Positions 42,751 to 51,737 of a DNA stretch of 64,000 nt are shown here, piece by piece (the stretch's first letter is position 1; each line of letters starts with the position of its first letter). Origin of the DNA: Faecalicatena absiana. Its GTDB lineage: Bacteria; Bacillota; Bacilli; Lactobacillales; Lactobacillaceae. A program made the position numbers and the translations under genes. Below the pieces are notes generated by a model. That model was not told where the DNA came from, did not search any database, and saw only the letters and a program-made list of their open reading frames with translations. Location: the NCBI GenBank assembly GCA_017309015.1, contig JAEDAG010000003.1, positions 1-64,000 of the forward strand, read 5' to 3'.

Positions 42751-45700
42751 CTTTAATTCCTGTTGAACATAGTAATCACTCGATCCCATCTGTTCTGGAA
42801 GGATCGTCTTAAACTTATCGTTATTACCACCATCCAGGTAAGCGTAATCGCCATTAGGTAATTTCACAGCTAAACCAATTCCAATATTTTGAAGTGATGT
42901 ACCGTTTTGGTATTTAGCAGACCACTTAGTAATATGAGTAGTTGGATCAGGAGCTACGCCGGTAGAAATGGCCCTTGTGGTGAACAAGTCAGGATACTTG
43001 GACTGTAACTCTGACAGATACTTACCACCATAAGTTTCCTGTCCGTTTCCACCACCGGCTGTGTATGCAAAGTAGATTTGATTAGCATATGTCTTACCAT
43101 TGACGTAAATCTGCGTTCCACGATCGTTAGCTCTGGTAACCGTTACTGCTTCTTGATCGGAAAAGCCAATCATCTGGTTCATAACAATATCTTCCTGAAC
43201 CTTTAAGCCAGCGCTATGCAAAGCGGCAATCGCGTTTGCTAATTCTTCACCACTTCCATACTTGGTTGGATTAGCATTAGTCCCTAGGTTATAGCGATCA
43301 GTTATAGAATAACCTTCGTTATAGCGACTCATACCAAACGGTGTGTAAGCAGGGGCCATCCAGAAGTCAGTGATTCCCAGGTTGTTAAAGAGCGCAGCGT
43401 TTTTGGCAATAATATTATATGCATGATTCTCTGTACTTGTTGGTTCAGGTTGATACAAACTAAAGTCTTCATAGATCATATGAGAATCAAGTGCAGCATT
43501 AGATTCGAAGATCTTATTACTATCCGCTGAAACAGTGGCGGCATTAGTAGTAACATCCTGATTTCCAGAAACAACTGGGACCCACACACCAAGATATCCA
43601 CTTACATAAGGATTGCTGTATCCCTTAACAGTAACCTTCAAAATACCATTATCATCAGTTGTTAAGGTCTCTGGATTTTCAGCACCAGCAGCATTATATG
43701 TTAAACCATTATCCGTTGTGTCAAGCAAGTTACGATACTGCTCATTAGCATGGGCACGACCCATATTAATAGAAATTGTTTGCTCTGCCATTTGTGGATT
43801 GTTACCAACGATAACTGCCATTCCACTCGTTCGACTCAAACTATCAGTACCCTCACTATTAGCATTAGCAACGCCCTTACCATAACGAACGCTTGCAATT
43901 AAGTTATCGCTAAGCTTGGTCATTGTTTGTCCGCCGCTAACAAATTGTTTCCGTGCCTTCATTAACGTCGTAATTGCATCATAGTAGATCGACTTTTCCT
44001 GCATATATTGTGCAGTTTCGTTGTAAAGATCACCATAGTAAATCTGCGGTACAGTATCTTTGTTGCTTAGAAGAATTGCATATTGTGCTGGAACGTTATA
44101 CTGAGCATACTGCTTATCGGTCTTCTTTTGATCAGCATAAAACTCTTGCCAAGCTTTGTTAGCATATTCTGCTTTATATGCTGATCCCATAATGTAAGCT
44201 ATGCCAGGATGGTCTTTAATAATTAACCTATTAATCAAGTTCTTGCGTTGATCATGGTTAGTGACAAATGACCAGTTTGGAGTAGCTTCATTTTCCGTAA
44301 CGTCATTTTGCCGGTTAACAATACTATTAGTAACCAGAGCACCAATATTATCACGATTGTTAGCACGTCCGAGGACATTTTCTAAAGTATAGAATTCTCC
44401 AGAATCCATGTACAATTGTGGATTACCCTTCTTGTTCAACATCCGGGCAGCACCTGAATGGTATCCTTCGTTATAGCTTAAGTGATTATTAGCATTTTGC
44501 GGGTTACCCTTCATATGGTACATATCATTCATTAATTGTCCCATCTGGTCGAGCACATCAGCATTAATATTATCAGCAGCATCAATCCGGAAACCGTCAA
44601 AATTACCATCCCGGTTATAACCCATCAGCTTACCATAATTTAACAAGAAGTATTCCCAGTTAAGGTTCTCAGCTTGTACTACCGGATTAGAGTTATCAAT
44701 ATCATTTCCAACCAATAACTCAGGACTGTTATCGCTATTATCATTACCAGTTTGGTTATTGATCGTACGGTTCATTAAGCGATACTTACTATCAGCGTAA
44801 CTAGTATTACCTCTACGTTGATCTTTTGAATCATTATTAACGAAGATTAATTGATCGTCATCTACAGTTCCGCTTTCATTAGGCTTATAATTTGGCACGC
44901 TCTGCACTGACAATTCAGATGAAGCCGATAGTTCAGGAACAGTAGCTGCAAAACCATTAATGTCATTTGCTAACTTACCCGTTCCCTTATTAGTAGCAAT
45001 ACTTTTTTCAATTACGTAACGAAGATTTTGTGCTGCCGTGTTAAGAACTGTTGCATCTGTGTCCTTATTAAGCTTTGCTGCCGATGCCTTTGTTAATCCA
45101 TAATTAGCATTCTCATAACCATGATTAACAAAATACTTAATGAATTGTGCCTGAACATCCTTATTTGGCCATGCATACATCAAGATTGGCCGCCAGTCAC
45201 CAGCCCCGGTCTTGTACCATTTCTTACCATCTTGGCTTGTTCCAATTGGTCGGTACCAACCACTGTAGCTAAGGTAGCCATCAACATTGTTAATGGAGTT
45301 GGCATCCATCGAATAGGCCAAGTTATCCCAAGTACCAGCGTCGAGGCTCTTAATAAGCTTGTTTGTCCGCAGATCATAAATATTAAACTTGCCGTTTTCA
45401 ATTGCCCCACGGACGGTGACCCTTGCGTCACCGTTACCACCGAAGTAATATAATTTATTGCCTTCTTGATAAGGCCGGTTACGATATTGAACGTGGTCCG
45501 CGCCGTAATATTCTAGCTTGTTCTTGCCGTAATGACGTAAGCCAGTTACTGCGTCACCATTGCTGCCAAAGTAATACCACTTATTTCCCTGACTAGCATA
45601 ACGATTACGATACTGAACATGATCTTTGCCATAATATTCCAGCTTGTTCTTGCCGTAATGACGTAAGCCAGTTACTGCGTCACCATTGCTGCCAAAGTAA

Positions 45701-46311
45701 TACCACTTATTTCCCTGACTAACATAACGATTACGATACTGAACATGATCTTTGCCATAATATTTTAGCTTGTTATTACTGTAGTGTCGTAGACCAGTGA
45801 TAGGTTGTCCATCATTACCGTGATTTCGGTTGGCGGCACTCGAAAAAGCCTTGGTAGTAGCGCTTGGGGTAGCAATTACTGCTTTAGTGTTTGAGTTGGC
45901 AGTTTTGCTACTCGAAGCAGCCTTGGTGGTTGTACTTGAGGTAGCGGTTGCTGCTTGGCCCTGATTTTGGGCAGAAGAAGAGGCAGCCTTCGATTCCGTG
46001 GTGGTTTCTTGACTGCCGTTGTCAGTTGCCGCGGGAGTTTCTGCAGTCTTGCCTGCATCTGCATTGGCATTATTGTCTTCTGTCTGCTTGGTACTTTCCG
46101 TGCCGGCAGCTTTTTCCGCTGTATTCGTCTGCGTCTGGGCTGCTTGCTCGCTAGCAGTCGTGGTATCAGCCTTTACTTGGCTGCCCGCGCCACTAGCCCA
46201 GAACATAGTCATCCCAAGAAGCACAGACGTCATACCTACGCTAAGCTTTCTTAAGGACCATCTTTGCTTTTCGCTAGATGGTTCATTCATCATTTTCTTT
46301 CTTGAATTCAT
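42715..46311 (-). CDS. gtfB: GH70 4,6-alpha-glucanotransferase (GtfB-like), C-terminus probably truncated
   Basis: 1198 residues. The start carries a YSIRK-like signal (RWSLRKLSVGMTSVLLGM), then a Thr/Ser/Ala linker and three near-identical binding repeats (about 170-300). The permuted GH70 core shows motif II GFRIDAADN (nucleophile Asp about 577), motif III SYNEGYHSG (acid/base Glu about 615), motif IV FVTNHDQRKN (Asp about 687) and motif I QEDIVMNQM (about 1038). This QED/NHDQRKN set is that of starch-acting 4,6-alpha-glucanotransferases, not sucrases (which read HDSEVQ). The end stops soon after motif I, without the usual later domains, at a 16-nt near-repeat. AT-rich, IS-bracketed. Confidence 0.85.
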   Translation of the reverse strand: MNSRKKMMNEPSSEKQRWSLRKLSVGMTSVLLGMTMFWASGAGSQVKADTTTASEQAAQTQTNTAEKAAGTESTKQTEDNNANADAGKTAETPAATDNGSQETTTESKAASSSAQNQGQAATATSSTTTKAASSSKTANSNTKAVIATPSATTKAFSSAANRNHGNDGQPITGLRHYSNNKLKYYGKDHVQYRNRYVSQGNKWYYFGSNGDAVTGLRHYGKNKLEYYGKDHVQYRNRYASQGNKWYYFGSNGDAVTGLRHYGKNKLEYYGADHVQYRNRPYQEGNKLYYFGGNGDARVTVRGAIENGKFNIYDLRTNKLIKSLDAGTWDNLAYSMDANSINNVDGYLSYSGWYRPIGTSQDGKKWYKTGAGDWRPILMYAWPNKDVQAQFIKYFVNHGYENANYGLTKASAAKLNKDTDATVLNTAAQNLRYVIEKSIATNKGTGKLANDINGFAATVPELSASSELSVQSVPNYKPNESGTVDDDQLIFVNNDSKDQRRGNTSYADSKYRLMNRTINNQTGNDNSDNSPELLVGNDIDNSNPVVQAENLNWEYFLLNYGKLMGYNRDGNFDGFRIDAADNINADVLDQMGQLMNDMYHMKGNPQNANNHLSYNEGYHSGAARMLNKKGNPQLYMDSGEFYTLENVLGRANNRDNIGALVTNSIVNRQNDVTENEATPNWSFVTNHDQRKNLINRLIIKDHPGIAYIMGSAYKAEYANKAWQEFYADQKKTDKQYAQYNVPAQYAILLSNKDTVPQIYYGDLYNETAQYMQEKSIYYDAITTLMKARKQFVSGGQTMTKLSDNLIASVRYGKGVANANSEGTDSLSRTSGMAVIVGNNPQMAEQTISINMGRAHANEQYRNLLDTTDNGLTYNAAGAENPETLTTDDNGILKVTVKGYSNPYVSGYLGVWVPVVSGNQDVTTNAATVSADSNKIFESNAALDSHMIYEDFSLYQPEPTSTENHAYNIIAKNAALFNNLGITDFWMAPAYTPFGMSRYNEGYSITDRYNLGTNANPTKYGSGEELANAIAALHSAGLKVQEDIVMNQMIGFSDQEAVTVTRANDRGTQIYVNGKTYANQIYFAYTAGGGNGQETYGGKYLSELQSKYPDLFTTRAISTGVAPDPTTHITKWSAKYQNGTSLQNIGIGLAVKLPNGDYAYLDGGNNDKFKTILPEQMGSSDYYVQQELKNQAFLKKIKLS
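45425..45830 (-). repeat. Tandem binding repeats in the GH70 N-terminus
   Basis: About 126-bp units encoding GLRHYGKNKLEYYGKDHVQY followed by NRYASQGNKWYYFGSNGDAV. The first two copies are almost identical in DNA; a third and a partial fourth are more diverged. Such units bind glucan or wall polymers. Confidence 0.85.
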
Positions 46312-46369
46312 ACTCTGATGCGTCTCCTAATTTTTCTAAGAAGTTATTTGCATATACTAATACACTGTA

Positions 46370-46397
46370 ATTATATAACTGGCATTTCTTTATTCAA
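46370..46397 (-). promoter_or_regulatory. Promoter of the GH70 gene
   Basis: Minus strand TTGAAT (46392-46397), 16 nt, TATAAT (46370-46375). It ends 12 bp from where IS982 copy B homology begins, so the -35 is near an insertion edge. Confidence 0.55.
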
Positions 46398-46408
46398 AAA
46401 CAGAAAGA

Positions 46409-47240
46409 AGCCCTTACAATGTTGAACCAACTACAGATTAAACGTTATAGTCACCGTTTGCAAGTAGAATTTAGAACTTTGTCGAAAATCTGCAAGAAAC
46501 TTTATTACAAGTACGCCCCATCTCGGTTAACTCACCGCCGCAATGCCAGTCTGGTAAAGGTTCCAGACTACGAAATCATTGCATTACTTGTCTGGCAAGC
46601 TGAGGAAGGTATATCTTCTCAGCGCAGATTTGCCCGTTGCTGGGGACTTTGTGGTCTTTCTAGGTCTCGTTTTAATCGCAGGGCTAGAGCGCTTCTTGGC
46701 ATCACTGCTCAGATCGTCAACGATCTGAAGTCAAGAGTCGATCTGTTTGTATATGATCATTGACAGTCTACCCATGCCTTTGTGTCAGCCAATTAGAAAC
46801 CGCAGAGCTAAGGTGTTTGAAGGAACAGCCAACATTGGCTATAACTCAACCAAAAAGTTTTACTACTACGGTTTTAAAGGCCACGTATCTCAAGACGGGT
46901 ATGTTCTTGGCTATGTAATCACCAAGGCATCAATCCACGATGCAAAAGAAGCAGAAGAGCTGATTCTCAGTACCCGTCCCGAAGGGCACTTTATCTTAGG
47001 CGATGAAGGTTATATAGGCAAACGACTGCACGATGCCCTCAAGATAGACGGTTATATACAGTGGACACCTTATCGGAAAAATATGAAGGGTGCTAAGCAG
47101 CATAACAAAAGAGAGCTAATGGCAATTCGCAGAACAATCGAGAGTGTGTTTTCAGTACTAAAGTACTACGGAATTGAAAATATACTTGCAAGAAGTGTAG
47201 ATGGTTTCCAACAAACTGTCGAGATAATTGTACTAACTTA
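46409..47240 (+). mobile_element. IS982-type element, copy B, frameshifted
   Basis: The first part (46419-46763; MLNQLQIKRYSHRLQVEF to DLKSRVDLFVYDH) and the second (from about 46744; YMIIDSLPMPLC to NILARSVDGFQQTVEIIVL) are in different frames, joined near GTCGATCTGTTTGTATATG. The three DDE residues are kept (IIDSLP, LGDEGYIG, RTIESVFSV) but split by the shift. IS982 transposases are normally one reading frame of about 290 codons, so this copy is probably inactive. Left-end sequence before the start is missing compared with copy A. The 3' end runs into an unrelated hairpin. Confidence 0.82.
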
Positions 47241-47277
47241 CTTAAACTTCCCACTTACAAAAGTGGGAAGTTTAAGT
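47240..47277. repeat. 17-bp perfect inverted repeat at the IS982 end
   Basis: ACTTAAACTTCCCACTT (47240-47256) and its complement (47261-47277) around ACAA. It replaces the expected transposase C-terminus and could be a terminator or the trace of a second small insertion. Confidence 0.7.
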
Positions 47278-47343
47278 TACAACTCAAAAAATATTATCTT
47301 AAACTTCGAAAAAAGCCGTAATAGTAGGCTTCTTAGACATTGA

Positions 47344-47654
47344 GTTGTAAAATCCTGGGAAGTTAGCATTAAAGGACTTGCCCAGCTCTGAGAGAGCTGG
47401 GCAAGAAAAAAATCGTACCGTCAAACAGCAGCCAATGCGGCTTGGCGGAATCGTCGGAGGGGGCACTTCCGTGATAAATAGACTGACCTCTGTTTTTGCA
47501 CTGCTGTTCAGCTTGCTGGACAGAACCAGTAAAAAAGCAGGCTTGGCTTCGGTCAAGCCTGCTTGCAAGAATAAGTTGGTCGTTCTCAGAAGCTGTAGGC
47601 TGCGCGTGAGCACTAGCCTATAAAGAAACCCCCGACCTTGGTCGGGGGAGCATG
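47344..47654. other. Gene-free stretch with stacked hairpins
   Basis: No gene is seen. Inverted repeats occur at about 47379-47406 (CTTGCCCAGCTC arms), 47537-47562 (GCAGGCTTG arms; T-run on minus), about 47592-47617 (TAGGCT / AGCCTA) and 47626-47646 (CCCCCGACC / GGTCGGGGG, TTTCTTT on minus). The last lies 9 nt from the OLD gene stop and is probably its terminator. See findings for another reading. Confidence 0.6.
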
Positions 47655-49184
47655 TCATGGCAGTTGGTCCATAAAATGATCGATCTTTAAGAAAAATTCT
47701 ACCAATTCGCGGTGGTCCTGCCCATCCCGCTGGTAGTGGTCTTGCAGATCAGCTAAAGTCATGTTTTCCATCAGCTTTGAGGCCGTCTTGTCCTTGGCCC
47801 AGCTGCAATGGCGCTTTTCCATCAGATTGTACATGTGCAGCTTGACGTCCTCATACGGCGCGAACTTCAGCACCTGGCCATCCTCTTTAAAGACCAGGTA
47901 GTTTTCAATTTCCCGCTTAAAAGTCGCGTGAACGTGGCTCTTGTTTTGCGGGTACTTATTCTCAATCCGCCTGAGGTGCCGGCGGCTTTGGTCAGCTTCC
48001 GGCGTCCCCTTGTCAGAGTCGATCATGATGAACCAGGGCTCATTCAGCCGGGAAAAAAGGTCAAAATTGAGCCAGGAGATCAGACTCCCGCATCCCCCAA
48101 CCGGCAGGATAAACAGCCCCTTCTGGCTGAAAGTCTGATCAACCAGGCCTGCTTCATACATCCATTGGTTGACTTTGGTCACGAAACGGACGTCTTCTTG
48201 CCCTTCCACCAGCAAGACGCAGCGCGACTGGACGGCCCGCTGGTCGGCTTCAACGCCCAGATTCTTCTGGGCTTCCTCCAGCACCTCTTCCTCTTGCAGG
48301 AATTCCCGCTGGCCAGCCACCTGCTTGACCATCCGGGCTCCTTCCAGGGGCAACAGGCCCATCAAGTAAGGCGTATGCGGAATCAGGATGACCTGCTTGC
48401 CTTTAGCGACCAATTTCAAGGCGGCTTGGGCCAGCTTGTCCTCCTCTTCCTTTGTCAGGTTGTTTTCTTCAAAGGCGTAGATGACGTTCTCGATATTGGC
48501 ATTCTCGCTTTGGGCCAGCATGAAAGCCAAGACGATCCGGCTGCTTGTCTGCAGGCTGCTTTCCTCAATCGTAGTCTGCCGCTTGATCATTTCCGCCAAG
48601 TTCTGTTCCTTGAAGACAAAGTTGGGTTTTGATCCTGGTGCCAGCTCCTGGTAATTGGCCAAAACCTGGGACAGGTTGCGGCCGACTCTGGCGTCCAGAA
48701 AGTCTTGAACTTCCTTGATCTCCTGGCGCTTGTCGCGGATGGCGCTGCGGACGACGAAATTCAAGGGGCTGGTCGCTTTTGACTCTTCGTCAAAGAAGAC
48801 ATACAAGGGCAAGCCGCTGACCAGCTCCCGGTAGTGGCCGAGATTGTCTGAGTTGACTTCCTGAAAGGCTTGGCCAGTCCGTTCCTTAAAATAGTCCTTT
48901 TCAGCCAGATAATTCTTCAGGTCAAAGACCTTCTTGACCGTCAGCTGGTCAAACGTGCAGGAAATGGCGATTTCCCAGTCGCCTCGGTCCAGGGCCTCCT
49001 GGTTCAAGTCCTGCAGCTTCAAGGGCCGCTTGGCGGCAGAGCCGTTGAAGAAGATGTCCAAGGCCCGCAGCACGGTCTTCTTGCCGGCTTCATTCTGCCC
49101 CAGCAAGGTCGTCAGCGGGTCCAATTTCAGGTCAAGGTGCCGGTAGCCACGAAAATTGCGCAGGTGCAAGCCAGTTAAAAACAT
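47655..49184 (-). CDS. OLD-family ATP-dependent nuclease
   Basis: 509 residues. The N-terminal SMC-like ATPase opens MFLTGLHLRNFRGYRHLDL and has Walker A GQNEAGKKTVLRAL (about 29-42). The residue after the invariant Lys is Lys instead of Ser/Thr. A signature-like region and Walker B (NVIYAFEENN, about 233-242) follow. The C-terminal TOPRIM shows the metal Glu in CVLLVEGQEDVRFV (about 318-331) and Asp in IMIDSDKG (about 391-398). OLD proteins act in phage defence or DNA repair, often with a helicase (Gabija GajB). None is adjacent, so it may act alone. It lies next to the IS-rich segment. Confidence 0.82.
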   Translation of the reverse strand: MFLTGLHLRNFRGYRHLDLKLDPLTTLLGQNEAGKKTVLRALDIFFNGSAAKRPLKLQDLNQEALDRGDWEIAISCTFDQLTVKKVFDLKNYLAEKDYFKERTGQAFQEVNSDNLGHYRELVSGLPLYVFFDEESKATSPLNFVVRSAIRDKRQEIKEVQDFLDARVGRNLSQVLANYQELAPGSKPNFVFKEQNLAEMIKRQTTIEESSLQTSSRIVLAFMLAQSENANIENVIYAFEENNLTKEEEDKLAQAALKLVAKGKQVILIPHTPYLMGLLPLEGARMVKQVAGQREFLQEEEVLEEAQKNLGVEADQRAVQSRCVLLVEGQEDVRFVTKVNQWMYEAGLVDQTFSQKGLFILPVGGCGSLISWLNFDLFSRLNEPWFIMIDSDKGTPEADQSRRHLRRIENKYPQNKSHVHATFKREIENYLVFKEDGQVLKFAPYEDVKLHMYNLMEKRHCSWAKDKTASKLMENMTLADLQDHYQRDGQDHRELVEFFLKIDHFMDQLP

Positions 49185-49256
49185 GATTGTTCTCCTTTTT
49201 CATAGGTTGCTTGTTCTTCCTTACCGTTTACCTCAATTATACGATTTCCGGACATT

Positions 49257-49293
49257 AAAAAGCCGGCAGAAGCAGCGATTCTGTCGGCTTTTC
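49257..49293 (-). terminator. Terminator of the phosphatase gene
   Basis: AAAAGCCGACAGAA / TTCTGCCGGCTTTT stem on the minus strand with a TTTAA run beyond. Confidence 0.85.
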
Positions 49294-49309
49294 GTCTTTA
49301 GTTGTCTTG

Positions 49310-50086
49310 TTAAAAGAGGCCCAGGAACTTCTTGCGCTTCTTTGGCAAAGGCTGCCAGTTCATCTTGACCAAGTCGCCGTTGACGACCGCGCGGGCGTTA
49401 TTGATGAATTCCTCCCGCTTGCTTTCGCCAAATTCCTTGGCCAGCTTGTCCAAGGCAGCCTTCATCTGGTACTCGCGCCTTGGCAGATCGTGGGCGTCAC
49501 TGGCAAAGAAGGCGCATTGGCCAGCCTTGATGAAGGCCCGGCTGCAGTCTTCGATTTTCTTGCCGAAGATGCCCGTATATGAGCTGGCCGTTACTTGCAC
49601 CAGGCAGCCCATTTCAATGAAAGTCTGCAATAATTCTGGATTATCCAAAATTTCATTGTTTCTTTCCGGGTGCACCACGATCGGCACGATGCCGCGGCTG
49701 GTCAGCTCATAGACCATGTTCTTGGCGTAGTGGGGCACGGCGTTGCTTGGAAATTCCAGCAGCATGTAGGTGTTGTCCTCATCCAGGAACAAAATGTCAT
49801 CATCGTCCAAGGCCTGCGGCAAGCCGCCTGACAGTCTGACCTCATGGCCTGGGAAGACCGTCAAGGGAATGCCGGCCGCGTCAAGCCGCTGCTGGTATTC
49901 TTCAGTCAGCTTGATGACGTCTTCCTTGTGATTCAAGTAGCGGCCGTTTAAAGTGTGCGGGGTGCAGACCGCGTGGGTGATGCCATCAGCCACGGCGTCC
50001 TGGGCCAGCTTCAAGGAAGTCCCCCAATCCTTTGAGCCGTCGTCAATGCCCGGCAAAATATGACAGTGAATATCAACAAGTACCAT
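49310..50086 (-). CDS. PHP-domain tyrosine phosphatase (CpsB/EpsD type)
   Basis: 258 residues. It removes phosphate from the tyrosine kinase that controls capsule or exopolysaccharide chain length. Metal-binding motifs are DIHCHILPGIDDGS (about 5-18), CTPHTLNG, VHPERN and the late SDAHD (about 200). These are those of the PHP phosphatases CpsB/Wzb. In most lactobacilli this gene stands beside wzz and the kinase gene; here a Wzz gene lies 10 kb away and no kinase gene is seen. A transaldolase-like gene lies 28 nt upstream on the same strand. Confidence 0.9.
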   Translation of the reverse strand: MVLVDIHCHILPGIDDGSKDWGTSLKLAQDAVADGITHAVCTPHTLNGRYLNHKEDVIKLTEEYQQRLDAAGIPLTVFPGHEVRLSGGLPQALDDDDILFLDEDNTYMLLEFPSNAVPHYAKNMVYELTSRGIVPIVVHPERNNEILDNPELLQTFIEMGCLVQVTASSYTGIFGKKIEDCSRAFIKAGQCAFFASDAHDLPRREYQMKAALDKLAKEFGESKREEFINNARAVVNGDLVKMNWQPLPKKRKKFLGLF

Positions 50087-50114
50087 AATTTAGCTCCTCA
50101 CTAACTATTTTTCT

Positions 50115-50792
50115 CTACAAATCGTATACGTGCTTTCCTGGATGCAGGTCCTGCCAGTCCTGGGCAAAGCCGGCAACCGCGGCAGAAATGGCCGGATTGG
50201 CAAAGGCACTGGCGACCACGTCAACGCCAACCGTTACCGCTTGGGCGCCAGCATCCAAGGCATCGGTCACCTCTTGCACGTTGTGAAAGCTGGCCGCCAG
50301 GATCTTGCTCTTGGAGCCGGTCCGCTTGCCAGTCTTGGCCACGTTAGCAATCACTTGCTTGGCGTCAACGTTTTGGTTGACCATGCGGTTGAAGTATGGG
50401 GCCATGTAGTCAACTTTCGCCATCATGGCCTGATACATTTGAAACTCTGAGTAGATGGCCGTGGCCGTAATATGAACGCCTTTTCTCTTTAAAAGCTTCA
50501 TGGCCTTTAAGCCTTCTGGCGTGGTTGGCACCTTGATGTAAACGGATTGATCGACTTCCTGGAGAATCCTTGCCGCGTCCTTGACCATTTCTTCCGCGCT
50601 TTCGCCCACGACTTGGACGTGCAGGCACTTGGCCGTGCCGATGATCTTCCGGATCGCGCGCAAGCGGTCAAAGACGTCTACGGCAGCCGCCTTTTTCAAA
50701 ATCGTGGGGTTGGTCGTGATCCCGCTTAATTGCAAATGATCATTCCAATATTCAATGGCAGCTAAATCTGCCGTATCAAGCATGAATTCCAT
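50115..50792 (-). CDS. Transaldolase / fructose-6-phosphate aldolase-like protein
   Basis: 225 residues, the short TalC/MipB class. The Schiff-base Lys is in SVYIKVPTTPEGLKAMKLL (about 83-101). The barrel begins FMLDTADLAAIEYW and includes GITTNPTILKKA, a family hallmark. It moves three-carbon units between sugar phosphates. ATG 50792 is well placed. It probably shares a transcript with the downstream phosphatase gene and the upstream VanZ gene, all on the minus strand with short gaps. Confidence 0.9.
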   Translation of the reverse strand: MEFMLDTADLAAIEYWNDHLQLSGITTNPTILKKAAAVDVFDRLRAIRKIIGTAKCLHVQVVGESAEEMVKDAARILQEVDQSVYIKVPTTPEGLKAMKLLKRKGVHITATAIYSEFQMYQAMMAKVDYMAPYFNRMVNQNVDAKQVIANVAKTGKRTGSKSKILAASFHNVQEVTDALDAGAQAVTVGVDVVASAFANPAISAAVAGFAQDWQDLHPGKHVYDL

Positions 50793-50823
50793 TTCTCTTT
50801 CCTGTCTTTCTGCTTTCCCTGCC

Positions 50824-51531
50824 TTATTCCTTGTCCTTGCCTTCTTGCAGGCGGCGGTAGTCCTTGCGGGTCAAACGGGCATGGGTGTCCACCTTTTCCC
50901 CACGCAGGGTCCGGCTGACCCGGTCCAGTCTGGCAGCTTCCGCTTCGCCGCGCGCCTGTCTTTCAGCGGCCTGTCTGGCCTTGCGGGCCCGCCGCTCCTG
51001 GATGGATTTAAGCCAAAGGCTGGGCATGATGGCCACTGCCCCAAAGAAGGCTCCCATGGTATTGGCCAGCATGTCGTTGACGTCGTAAACGCCCAGGCCG
51101 GTCAGTCTTTGGAAGTGCTCAATAAAATCGGACAGGCAAAAGCCCAAGAAGGTCGTAATGATGATGCTGTGAAGCCACTTGGACCAGGCAGGGATGATGT
51201 AGCCTAGGGGGATGAACAGCATGATGTTCATGATAAAACCATATCTTCCCCCGTAATTGGAGCTGGCAAAGACTTTCTTAGCGCCCCACTCCCAAAAAGA
51301 AGGATTCTTGACCAAATCGCCAATCGAAGCTAAAAGCACCGGGTGCGTCGCATAGTAGACCGCGGCAGTAATCACCCGCGAGGCTACGACATAGTAGGCC
51401 AAAGCGCAGGCATAAACCACGGTGATAATTAAGCGCAGAAGCTTGTTGCCAGTCCGGATCCCCAGGTAGCCGGCGAAAACGCATCCCCCGATGACGATAA
51501 ATCTGATAAGCAGAGCCAATTCGTGTCCCAT
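50824..51531 (-). CDS. VanZ-family membrane protein with basic tail
   Basis: About 235 residues. Around five membrane helices occupy the first 165 residues, with the VanZ-like core NIMLFIPLGYIIPAW and LSDFIEHFQRLTGLGVYDVNDMLANT. The last 65 residues are a highly charged helix-rich tail (ERRARKARQAAERQARGEAE) facing the cytoplasm. ATG 51531 is favoured because AGGGA is better spaced than for the GTG at 51540. VanZ proteins are linked to glycopeptide tolerance in enterococci, but most chromosomal copies have unknown roles. Confidence 0.85.
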   Translation of the reverse strand: MGHELALLIRFIVIGGCVFAGYLGIRTGNKLLRLIITVVYACALAYYVVASRVITAAVYYATHPVLLASIGDLVKNPSFWEWGAKKVFASSNYGGRYGFIMNIMLFIPLGYIIPAWSKWLHSIIITTFLGFCLSDFIEHFQRLTGLGVYDVNDMLANTMGAFFGAVAIMPSLWLKSIQERRARKARQAAERQARGEAEAARLDRVSRTLRGEKVDTHARLTRKDYRRLQEGKDKE

Positions 51532-51737
51532 TTCTTTCACTTCCCTTTATTAAGTGCTTGTTTTATATTTTAAACCACCTCAGCCATTTCAACAAAAAGA
51601 AGCGGCAGCTTCATTCATCTTTTTTTGACTTGATATCAACAATTTTTAGCCAATTTAAAACGCAAATGCTATATAATACCAGTAGTTAGAGTACTCCAGC
51701 TTAGAGAGACTCATTGTGTTAAAGAAAGGAAAGAATT

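Noticed and set aside
42715-46311. GH70 gene read as a sucrose-using glucansucrase
   Set aside because: Motif IV is NHDQRKN and motif I QEDIVMNQ, unlike the HDSEVQ and WVPDQ signatures of sucrases.
47299-47658. 119-codon frame on the minus strand between IS982 and the OLD gene
   Set aside because: It runs through several hairpins and has no recognisable sequence or ribosome site.
47655-49184. Gabija defence system
   Set aside because: No GajB-like helicase gene is adjacent. HelD in this window is the polymerase-recycling type and 11 kb away.
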